Positions 1 to 5,533 of a DNA stretch of 5,533 nucleotides are shown here, one piece after another (within the stretch, counting starts at the first letter, position 1; the number at the start of each line of letters is the position of its first letter). The position numbers were made by a program, and so were the translations under genes. The notes beneath the pieces were generated by a model, which worked only from the letters and a program-made list of their open reading frames with translations, did no database searches and was not told the origin of the DNA. Where the stretch lies: positions 1 through 5,533 of the forward strand of contig DAIAZB010000753.1 of assembly GCA_027443745.1 (NCBI GenBank), read 5' to 3'. This DNA comes from Thiomonas sp. GTDB taxonomy: Bacteria; Pseudomonadota; Gammaproteobacteria; Burkholderiales; Burkholderiaceae.

Positions 1-19
1 CGACGACGAAAGATCAGCC

Positions 20-1084
20 ATGTCTTCCCTCCCCATGCAGCGCACAAACCCAGTGACGGGTGAACCGTCCGCCCTTGGATCGGGCGCCAGCCCTGCTGTG
101 CCGACAACCCTGGACGTGGTGCGTGCCAGCGATTTGCCCTATGCCGATTTTCTCCAGCATTACCTGCGCGCGAACAGGCCGGTGGTCATCGACAACGCCG
201 TGACTGCCTGGCCCGCGCTGCGGAAATGGACACCGCACTATTTCAAGCAGAACTTCGGCCAGCATCCAGTCCAGGTGTCCTACACCAAGCGCATGACCTT
301 CGCTGATTTTGCCGATGCCGTGCTGGCCTCCAGTGAGCAGAGCCCCGGCCCTTATTTGTTTCGACTTTTTTTCCACGAGCACCTGCCCGAGTTGCTGCCC
401 GACCTCATCCCGCAGAATGTCTACGGCTTTCCGCTGCGGCACATCAGCCCACTCATGCCTGAACGCTGGAGGCGCCCCGACGGTTTTCTCAAGCTGCTGA
501 TGGGCGGTCCCGGCAGCAAATTTCCGGTGATGCACTACGACCTGGAGCACGCCCATGCGCAGATCACGGAAATCTACGGAGAAAAAGAGTATTACCTGTT
601 TCCGCCCGAAGACACGCCCTATCTCTACCCCTCGCCGGTTCAGCCCAACCTGTCGCAAATCGACCAGCCGCACAAGCCTGACCTGCAGCGCTTTCCGCGC
701 GTCGCACAAGCCTCGCCGCACCACACCGTGCTCAAGCCGGGGCAGATGATTTTCATCCCCATGGGCTGGTGGCACGCAGCGCGGCCACTTTCCATTTCCA
801 TTTCGGTTTGCACCGCCATCTTGGACCGCTCGAACTGGCCCGGCTTCGTGCACGATGTCTGCGACAACAACAACACCCCGCAAGGTCGGCCATTCGAGCG
901 CCTGCTCAAGCGCAGTTATCTGCAGAGCGCCGGTGCCGTGATGCATGCGATGGAAAATCTGCAAACAACCGCGCCAAACCTGGCGCGCGCCCTTGTTTTC
1001 CCGGCCAAGCTCGCACCCATTTCCGCAGAAGTCAGCCCCGAGCCTTCGGCACGACCGCTGAACATCCGCATACCCACCGCCTGA
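20..1084 (+). CDS. JmjC/cupin_8-type Fe(II)/2-oxoglutarate-dependent oxygenase, substrate unknown
   Basis: A 354-residue soluble protein with no signal peptide or membrane segment. Residues about 34-90 look like the opening of cupin_8 (FIH-like JmjC) proteins, including the stretch RPVVIDNAVTAWPAL. The double-stranded beta-helix core follows. The HYD at H172 and D174 gives the first two metal ligands, and H252 in the GWWHAARP segment gives the third, so the Fe(II) triad is complete. K189 in GEKEYYLFPP is the likely 2-oxoglutarate carboxylate ligand. A tail of about 90 residues, partly helical, follows the core; in FIH-like enzymes this region mediates dimerisation. Family members hydroxylate protein side chains or small molecules, and nothing here identifies the substrate. 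ATG at 20 was chosen because it opens the frame; ATG at 35 (residue 6) is possible. The upstream AAAGA is only a weak ribosome binding site. The next gene appears to have its own promoter, so cotranscription is doubtful. Confidence 0.85.
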   Translation: MSSLPMQRTNPVTGEPSALGSGASPAVPTTLDVVRASDLPYADFLQHYLRANRPVVIDNAVTAWPALRKWTPHYFKQNFGQHPVQVSYTKRMTFADFADAVLASSEQSPGPYLFRLFFHEHLPELLPDLIPQNVYGFPLRHISPLMPERWRRPDGFLKLLMGGPGSKFPVMHYDLEHAHAQITEIYGEKEYYLFPPEDTPYLYPSPVQPNLSQIDQPHKPDLQRFPRVAQASPHHTVLKPGQMIFIPMGWWHAARPLSISISVCTAILDRSNWPGFVHDVCDNNNTPQGRPFERLLKRSYLQSAGAVMHAMENLQTTAPNLARALVFPAKLAPISAEVSPEPSARPLNIRIPTA

Positions 1085-1174
1085 GGCGGCACGACGCCGA
1101 TTCCTGCGCTCATGCGCGACGCGATGCGCCGGCTCCGACAGGCTGGGCAAGTCGGTGAACGACGCGCCTGCAAC

Positions 1175-1214
1175 GTGTCATCACATCGTCATGTGACCAT
1201 CATCGAACCGTCAC
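1175..1214 (+). promoter_or_regulatory. Candidate tandem Pho box (four PhoB half-sites)
   Basis: Four heptamers start at 1175, 1186, 1197 and 1208, exactly 11 bp apart: GTGTCAT, TCGTCAT, CCATCAT and CCGTCAC. Against the PhoB half-site CTGTCAT (last base T or C) they match at 6, 5, 5 and 6 of 7 positions, and all share TCA(T/C) in phase. PhoB binds direct repeats of this heptamer separated by 4 bp. The array ends 10 bp before a possible -10 element, the distance expected when PhoB replaces the -35. The linkers are not AT-rich as in E. coli. Assigned by eye; no matrix score was computed. Confidence 0.6.
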
Positions 1215-1224
1215 ATCCTGTTCG

Positions 1225-1230
1225 TATTGT
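1225..1230 (+). promoter_or_regulatory. Possible -10 element of the acyltransferase promoter
   Basis: TATTGT matches TATAAT at 4 of 6 positions and starts 10 bp after the last PhoB-like half-site. No good -35 hexamer sits 17 bp upstream, as expected for an activator-dependent promoter. Transcription would start near 1237, leaving a leader of under 20 nt that still contains the ribosome binding site. Confidence 0.4.
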
Positions 1231-1242
1231 ATGGATAGGAAC

Positions 1243-1247
1243 AGGAG
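1243..1247 (+). promoter_or_regulatory. Ribosome binding site of the acyltransferase gene
   Basis: AGGAG lies 6 nt before ATG 1254. It is the clearest Shine-Dalgarno site in the window and favours ATG 1254 over the internal ATG at 1392. Confidence 0.75.
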
Positions 1248-1253
1248 TCATCG

Positions 1254-2120
1254 ATGCACGATCACCGAGAAGTCGAGCCGGGCCTACGGATCTTCCACGA
1301 GCCGGAATCGCCCCAGGGGAAAAACCAGGCTCATGCCGGGCGCAGAGCTGTCGCAGGTGGCGAATATGCTGCCGACTGCACAGGACTGACCATGGCCTGG
1401 GCGCGCCAGCCACACGAAGTCCTTGAGGCCCAGCGGCTGCGCTGGAAAGTGTTCGCGGATGAGCTTGGGGCGCGCATCGCCACACCTTCACCCGGTTACG
1501 ACATCGACATCTTCGACCCGTATTGCGATCACCTGCTGGTGCGCAACGCCGAGGGCTTGTTGGTGGGGACTTACCGCGTGCTGCCGCCGCACCAGGCCCA
1601 GCGCGTGGGCGGACTCTATTCAGAGACCGAGTTTGACATCACCCGTCTGGTGCACCTGCGCCCACGCCTGTTGGAACTGGGGCGTTCCTGCGTGCACCAG
1701 GGCTACCGCAGCGGCGCCGTCATCATGGCGTTGTGGGCCGGCCTGGCGCAGTACATGCGAAGCAACGGGCTGGACGCGATGATCGGCTGCGCCAGCGTGT
1801 CCATGCGCGACGGCGGGCATTACGCCGCCAGCCTCTGGGCACGGCTGCGCCAGACCCATCTCGCCGCGGTGGAGGATCACATGCAACCGCGCCTGCCGCT
1901 GCCGGTGGCCAGCCTGCGGCAGGATGTGCCAACCGAAGCCCCGCCGCTGCTCAAAGGCTATCTGCGGGTGGGGGCCAGGATCTGTGGGGCGCCCGCCTGG
2001 GACCCGGACTTCAACACCGCCGACTTCCCCTTGCTGATGCGCCTGGCGGATGTGAACCCGCGCTACGCGCGCCATTTCCTGCATGCCCCCGACACCCGAG
2101 CGGGTCCGGCGGCGGTGTAG
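1254..2120 (+). CDS. GNAT-family N-acyltransferase, OlsB-like (putative ornithine-acyl-ACP acyltransferase)
   Basis: A 288-residue cytosolic protein. OlsB transfers a 3-hydroxyacyl chain from acyl carrier protein to the alpha-amino group of ornithine, giving lyso-ornithine lipid, the first step to a phosphorus-free membrane lipid. Family features run in order: AQRLRWKVFADELGA (residues 59-73), DIFDPYCDHLLV (85-96), GTYRVLPP (105-112), YSETEFDI (122-129), ELGRSCVHQGYR (141-152), IGCASVSM (177-184), PPLLKGYLRVGA (230-241), then DPDFNTADFPLL (250-261) and RYARHFL (270-276). This is the Acetyltransf_5/OlsB type rather than a small-molecule acetyltransferase. The first 46 residues are polar and lie outside the conserved domain. 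ATG 1254 is supported by AGGAG; ATG 1392 would give a domain-only protein. The PhoB-like sites upstream fit phosphate-starvation expression. No OlsA partner is visible. Related enzymes acylate other amino acids, so the ornithine substrate is inferred. Confidence 0.8.
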   Translation: MHDHREVEPGLRIFHEPESPQGKNQAHAGRRAVAGGEYAADCTGLTMAWARQPHEVLEAQRLRWKVFADELGARIATPSPGYDIDIFDPYCDHLLVRNAEGLLVGTYRVLPPHQAQRVGGLYSETEFDITRLVHLRPRLLELGRSCVHQGYRSGAVIMALWAGLAQYMRSNGLDAMIGCASVSMRDGGHYAASLWARLRQTHLAAVEDHMQPRLPLPVASLRQDVPTEAPPLLKGYLRVGARICGAPAWDPDFNTADFPLLMRLADVNPRYARHFLHAPDTRAGPAAV

Positions 2121-2123
2121 ACA

Positions 2124-3650
2124 TTACACCGTTGCAACGGTGTCGAGATGCAATTCGACCCCGGCACGCTGCCACTCGGCAACCTCCTGCTCGAGGCTGT
2201 ACTGCGTCAGCGGCGAGGCCTTCAGCCAGCGGGCGCCGACCTCGATGCGCGCGCCCTGCACACCGCTCATGCCCGTGCCGGGCTGCAGCCGCAGACCGCC
2301 GGGTTCGACATCGTGACGGTTGCGTGCCATGAGCACGGCCAGGCGCAGCGCCAGCACGGCGCGCAGGTCGAGATTGATGGTGTCCAGGCCGCCGAGCTTC
2401 TTCAGCTTGCCGCCATGGCTCAACACCATGTCGGCCATGGTCGCCTGCTCGCTGCGGGAAAAACCGGGCATGTCGGCATTGGCCACGATATAGGCTGAAT
2501 GCTTGTGATACGCGCTGTGGGAAATGGACAGCCCCACCTCGTGCAGCGCTGCGGCCCAGCGCAATGTTTGCTGCTGAATCGAGGTCGCGTCCGGGTTGAG
2601 CTGCAGGAGCAAAGCCAGCGCCAGTTCCTCCACGCGCACAGCCTGTTTCACGTCCACGGCGTATCGCTGCATGAATTGCTGTACGGTGAGTTCGCGCATG
2701 TCCTGCTGCTGCTCCCGGCCGAGCAGGTCGTAGAGCACCCCGAGGCGCAAGCCGGCGTCGGTGGCTTCCATGTCCTTGATGCCAAGCTCCTCGAACACCC
2801 CGAGCATGATGGCGAGGCCACCGGGTGCCACGGGAATGCGGTCTGACTTGAGGCCGACCATCTTCAGGGTTTCAAGGTTGCCGGCACGCACATAGATTTT
2901 GCGCAGCTCGCGCAGGCCGGTGCGGGTGATGCCGAGAGACGGTCCATGCGGATTGAGTTGGTTGCCGACCAGGATGTCGGCCAGCGCACGCGCCGTGCCG
3001 CTGGAACCCACGGCATTGGTCCAGCCGGTTTTGCGGAAGGCGCTTGCGATGATTTGCACCTCCCGCCGCGCGGCCAACTCGGCCGCCTTCATGCGCTGCT
3101 CATCCACCAGTCCGCCAGGGAAGAAGTCGCGGCTCATGGAGACGCAGCCGATGTAGAGCGACTCCATCAAGCGCGGCTCGTGGCCCTGGCCGATGATGAA
3201 CTCCGTGGAGCCGCCGCCGATGTCGACCACCAGCCGGTTGCCCGCCGCAGGCGCCACCGAGTGCGCCGCGCCGATGTACACCAGCCGCGCCTCCTCGCGT
3301 CCGGCGATGACTTCGATGGGAAACCCCAGCGCCGCTTGGGCACGCTCCAGAAAGGCGTGCGCGTTCTTCGCCACGCGCACGGCGTTGGTGGCCACGGCGC
3401 GCACCCGCTCCGGCTGGAATTGGCGCAGGCGCTCGCCGAAGCGGCTGAGCGTGATCAGGGCGCGCTGTTGCGACTCTTCGGTGAGGTTCTTGTTGGCATC
3501 CAGCCCCGCCCCCAGGCGCACCGGTTCGCGCAGCGAATCCAGCGGATAGATCTGTGCGCCGTGGCTGTTCTCGCTGGCCTTGCCCACCAGCATGCGAAAA
3601 CTGTTGGAGCCGAGATCGACCGCTGCCAGGTGTTGGATGTTCAAGGACAT
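2124..3650 (-). CDS. ppx: Exopolyphosphatase (Ppx/GppA family)
   Basis: Removes terminal orthophosphate from polyphosphate chains in the cytosol. From ATG 3650 the protein has 508 residues, close to E. coli Ppx. The actin-like ATPase fold is clear. DLGSNSF at residues 12-18 is the first phosphate loop, REEARL at 118-123 holds the glutamate pair that aligns with the catalytic Glu of E. coli Ppx, and VVDIGGGSTE at 141-150 is the second phosphate loop. GSSGTARALADIL follows at about 215-227. The C-terminal HD-like region is present, with ALHEVGLSISHSAYHKHSAY at about 368-387. GppA (pppGpp phosphatase) shares this architecture; the neighbouring ppk favours Ppx, though dual activity is possible. 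An in-frame TTG at 3674 would add eight residues, but ATG 3650 puts the first conserved motif at the usual distance from the start. No clear ribosome binding site precedes either. The gene diverges from ppk and converges on the acyltransferase gene. Confidence 0.93.
   Translation of the reverse strand: MSLNIQHLAAVDLGSNSFRMLVGKASENSHGAQIYPLDSLREPVRLGAGLDANKNLTEESQQRALITLSRFGERLRQFQPERVRAVATNAVRVAKNAHAFLERAQAALGFPIEVIAGREEARLVYIGAAHSVAPAAGNRLVVDIGGGSTEFIIGQGHEPRLMESLYIGCVSMSRDFFPGGLVDEQRMKAAELAARREVQIIASAFRKTGWTNAVGSSGTARALADILVGNQLNPHGPSLGITRTGLRELRKIYVRAGNLETLKMVGLKSDRIPVAPGGLAIMLGVFEELGIKDMEATDAGLRLGVLYDLLGREQQQDMRELTVQQFMQRYAVDVKQAVRVEELALALLLQLNPDATSIQQQTLRWAAALHEVGLSISHSAYHKHSAYIVANADMPGFSRSEQATMADMVLSHGGKLKKLGGLDTINLDLRAVLALRLAVLMARNRHDVEPGGLRLQPGTGMSGVQGARIEVGARWLKASPLTQYSLEQEVAEWQRAGVELHLDTVATV
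2126..2143. terminator. Perfect palindrome at the convergent gene ends, possible bidirectional terminator
   Basis: ACACCGTTGCAACGGTGT is a perfect 18-bp dyad that can fold as a 7-bp stem with a TGCA loop. It overlaps the last codons and the end of the stop codon of ppx and starts 6 bp after the acyltransferase stop codon, where a shared terminator would be expected. No T-run follows on either strand, so it is not a classical intrinsic terminator. Confidence 0.4.
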
Positions 3651-3673
3651 GAGCGCGATTGGAATGCCGGACA

Positions 3674-3721
3674 ATGACAGGCGTTTGAAACTGTCATGGT
3701 GATTTCACAAAACAGTGACAT
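3674..3721. promoter_or_regulatory. Divergent ppx/ppk control region with PhoB-like half-sites
   Basis: On the + strand, CTGTCAT (3691-3697, 7 of 7 to the PhoB half-site) is followed at exact 11-bp steps by ATTTCAC (3702-3708, 5 of 7) and CAGTGAC (3713-3719, 5 of 7), facing ppk. On the - strand, a second perfect CTGTCAT occupies 3680-3674, with GTTTCAA (4 of 7) 11 bp before it, and ATGTCAC (6 of 7) lies at 3721-3715, facing ppx. The two perfect heptamers form an inverted repeat with a 10-bp spacer. No convincing -10 was found for ppk; TCCAAT at 3663-3658 on the - strand is a weak candidate for ppx. Confidence 0.5.
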
Positions 3722-3780
3722 CCTAAGCGCTCGTTGATGGCTTTCGCCCCGCCCTGCCAGCTTGTGCACAGCCCCCATCC

Positions 3781-5533
3781 ATGTCCGACTATCTCGATCC
3801 ACGACTGCTCAATCGCGAACTCGGCATTCTCGCCTTCAACCGCAGAGTGCTGGCCCAGGCCGAAGACCCGGACATTCCGCCCCTTGAGCGCCTGCGCTAT
3901 CTGTGCATCGTCTCGTCGAACATGGATGAATTCTTCGAGACCCGCGTCGCGCAACTGCAGGATCTGCTGGAGCACGACAGCAACAGCATGACGCCCGACG
4001 GACTGCGCGTGATCGATGCGCTGCAACTCGTCGCGGAGGAGGCGCACACCCTGGTCACCGAGAAGTACCGCGTGCTGCAACAAGGCATCTACCCGCTGCT
4101 GCAATCGGTGGGCATACGCTTCGTCACCAGCGGCGAATGGACGCCGGCGCAACAGCATTGGGCACGCAGCTATTTCGAGCGCGAAGTGTTGCCGGTGCTC
4201 ACCCCCATCGGCCTCGATCCGGCACACCCTTTCCCCAAGGTGCTGAACAAGAGTCTGAACTTCGCCGTACTGCTCGACGGTACCGATGCCTTCGGCCGCA
4301 ATGTCGACCTGGGCGTCATCCAGGCGCCGCGCGCCCTGCCCCGGGTGCTGGCCATGCCGCAGGAACTGGGCCAGCACCGCTACAGCTTTGTGCTGCTGTC
4401 ATCGCTGATGCAGGCTTTCGCCGGCGATTTGTTCAGAGGCTTGGGCGTGCTTGGCGTGCACCAGTTCCGCGTCACGCGCAACAGCGAGTTGTTCGTCGAC
4501 GATGATGAAATCACCAATCTGCGCACCGCCCTGCAAGGTGAACTGCGGGCCCGCCATTACGGCGACGCCGTGCGCCTGGAAGTTGCCGCCGGTTGCCCGC
4601 AGCCCCTGGTGGAGCGGCTGATGCGCGAAAACGGGCTCAAGCCTGAGGACTGCTATCCGGTGGACGGGCCGGTGAATCTGATGCGCCTGCAAACCGTCAT
4701 CAACATGGTGGCCGAGCCGGCGCTGAAATACATCCCGCACACACCGGCCCCCATCCCGCACTGGCCGGGGGCCGGTGCCGAGGTCTTCGATCGCATTCGC
4801 GCCGCCGACGTGCTGCCGCACCATCCCTACGACGAGTTCGCCCCGGTGGTGGACCTGGTGCGCGCCGCCGCGCGCGACCCCGACGTCCTGGCCATCAAGC
4901 AGACCATTTACCGCGCCGGCCACAACTCGGCGCTGATGGAGGCGCTGATCGAAGGCGCCCGCAACGGCAAGGAAGTGACCGTGGTGCTGGAGTTGATGGC
5001 GCGGCTCGACGAGGAAACCAACATCAACTGGGCCGCGCGCCTGGAGGCCGAAGGCGCGCATGTGGTGTACGGCGTGGTGGGCTTCAAATGCCATGCCAAG
5101 ATGCTGATGGTGGTGCGGCGCGAAAAACGCGGCCGGCGCGCGCCGCAGCTGTGCCGTTACGTGCATGTGAGCACCGGCAACTACCACATGCGCACCGCCA
5201 GCCTCTACACCGATTTCGGCCTGATGACGTCCGATGAGGCCATTTGCGCCGACGTCAACCAGGTGTTCCTGGAAATCACCGGCTCATCGCAGTTCGAGCC
5301 ACTCAAGCGACTGTGGCAGTCGCCGTTCTCGCTCCTGGACAACCTGCTCAAGGCCATCCGCAACGAGGCCCGTGTCGCCAGGGCGGGCAAGCGGGCGCGC
5401 ATCTGGGCGCGGGTGAACGCGCTGCTGGAACCCACGGTGATCGAGGAGTTGTACAAGGCTTCGCAAGCCGGCGTTGACATTCGCCTGCTGGTGCGTGGGC
5501 CTTGCATGCTGCGACCCGGCGTGCCGGGGCTGT
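3781..5533 (+). CDS. ppk1: Polyphosphate kinase 1 (3' end beyond the window)
   Basis: Transfers the gamma-phosphate of ATP to a growing polyphosphate chain, reversibly, through a phosphohistidine. The window holds 584 whole codons; PPK1 proteins are usually about 690 residues, so roughly the last 100 are missing. The N-terminal domain starts at LLNRELGILAFNRRVL, and N47 in SSNMDEFF matches the ATP-contacting Asn of E. coli. HPFPKVLNKSLNF follows at 149-161. In the phospholipase D-like catalytic half, R378 (IKQTIYRAG) and R408 (ARLDEETNINW) match the E. coli phosphate and metal-site arginines. H438 in FKCHAKM is the phosphorylated His (E. coli H435), H462 in YVHVSTGNY matches H454, and R572 lies in LLVRGPC. 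The catalytic set visible here is intact. A short basic insert, REKRGRRAPQL, separates the two histidines. ATG 3781 is the only usual start after the in-frame TAA at 3724; its ribosome binding site is poor. It diverges from ppx, 130 bp away. Confidence 0.95.
   Translation, partial: MSDYLDPRLLNRELGILAFNRRVLAQAEDPDIPPLERLRYLCIVSSNMDEFFETRVAQLQDLLEHDSNSMTPDGLRVIDALQLVAEEAHTLVTEKYRVLQQGIYPLLQSVGIRFVTSGEWTPAQQHWARSYFEREVLPVLTPIGLDPAHPFPKVLNKSLNFAVLLDGTDAFGRNVDLGVIQAPRALPRVLAMPQELGQHRYSFVLLSSLMQAFAGDLFRGLGVLGVHQFRVTRNSELFVDDDEITNLRTALQGELRARHYGDAVRLEVAAGCPQPLVERLMRENGLKPEDCYPVDGPVNLMRLQTVINMVAEPALKYIPHTPAPIPHWPGAGAEVFDRIRAADVLPHHPYDEFAPVVDLVRAAARDPDVLAIKQTIYRAGHNSALMEALIEGARNGKEVTVVLELMARLDEETNINWAARLEAEGAHVVYGVVGFKCHAKMLMVVRREKRGRRAPQLCRYVHVSTGNYHMRTASLYTDFGLMTSDEAICADVNQVFLEITGSSQFEPLKRLWQSPFSLLDNLLKAIRNEARVARAGKRARIWARVNALLEPTVIEELYKASQAGVDIRLLVRGPCMLRPGVPGL

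Noticed and set aside
1106..1130. GCGC-TCAT-GCGC inverted repeat and repeated ATGCGC after the oxygenase gene, considered as a terminator
   Set aside because: The stem is only 4 bp and no T-run follows. Short GC repeats of this kind are expected by chance at this base composition.
14..1150. Long minus-strand open frame (378 codons) across the oxygenase gene
   Set aside because: It mirrors the + strand gene, which has clear family motifs. The reverse reading shows no recognisable domain, and long antisense frames are common in GC-rich genes.
1192..1215. TGTGA...TCACA pair, considered as a CRP/FNR-type operator
   Set aside because: The arms are 14 bp apart instead of the 6 bp expected for CRP, and the in-phase PhoB-like repeats explain the same bases better.
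1112..1426. Plus-strand frame of 104 codons spanning the intergenic region and the start of the acyltransferase gene
   Set aside because: It has no ribosome binding site, covers the promoter elements, overlaps the well-supported gene in another frame, and has random-looking Arg-rich composition.
2946..3677. Plus-strand open frame of 243 codons opposite ppx
   Set aside because: It is the antisense shadow of conserved ppx motifs, with a His/Arg/Ala-rich composition typical of such frames.
4399..5187. Minus-strand open frame of 262 codons inside ppk
   Set aside because: It lies opposite the conserved PPK1 catalytic region, is rich in His and Gln, and matches no family I recognise.

Overview
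The window is GC-rich, densely coding bacterial DNA. Its protein families and the divergent ppx/ppk pair suggest a betaproteobacterium, probably Burkholderiales. That placement rests on gene style and order; no rRNA or other taxonomic marker is present.

Layout: (1) 20-1084 (+), a JmjC/cupin_8-type putative Fe(II)/2-oxoglutarate oxygenase with a complete H-x-D...H metal triad and unknown substrate. (2) 1085-1253, a 169-bp intergenic region whose second half carries four PhoB-like half-sites in exact 11-bp phase, then a weak -10 and a good ribosome binding site. (3) 1254-2120 (+), a GNAT-fold N-acyltransferase most like OlsB, the enzyme that makes lyso-ornithine lipid. (4) 2124-3650 (-), exopolyphosphatase Ppx, convergent with the acyltransferase. 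Only 3 bp separate the two genes, and a perfect 18-bp palindrome lies at the junction. (5) 3651-3780, a divergent promoter region with more PhoB-like half-sites, including a perfect inverted pair. (6) 3781 to the window end (+), polyphosphate kinase Ppk1, cut off after 584 codons.

Three of the four genes fit phosphate economy. Ppk1 builds polyphosphate from ATP, Ppx degrades it to orthophosphate, and an OlsB-like enzyme would start a phosphorus-free membrane lipid that many bacteria make when phosphate is scarce. The PhoB-like sites before the acyltransferase gene and between ppx and ppk support, but do not prove, common control by PhoB. The oxygenase lies outside this logic unless it modifies the lipid or another product of the locus. 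No RNA genes, mobile elements, CRISPR arrays or broken genes were seen.
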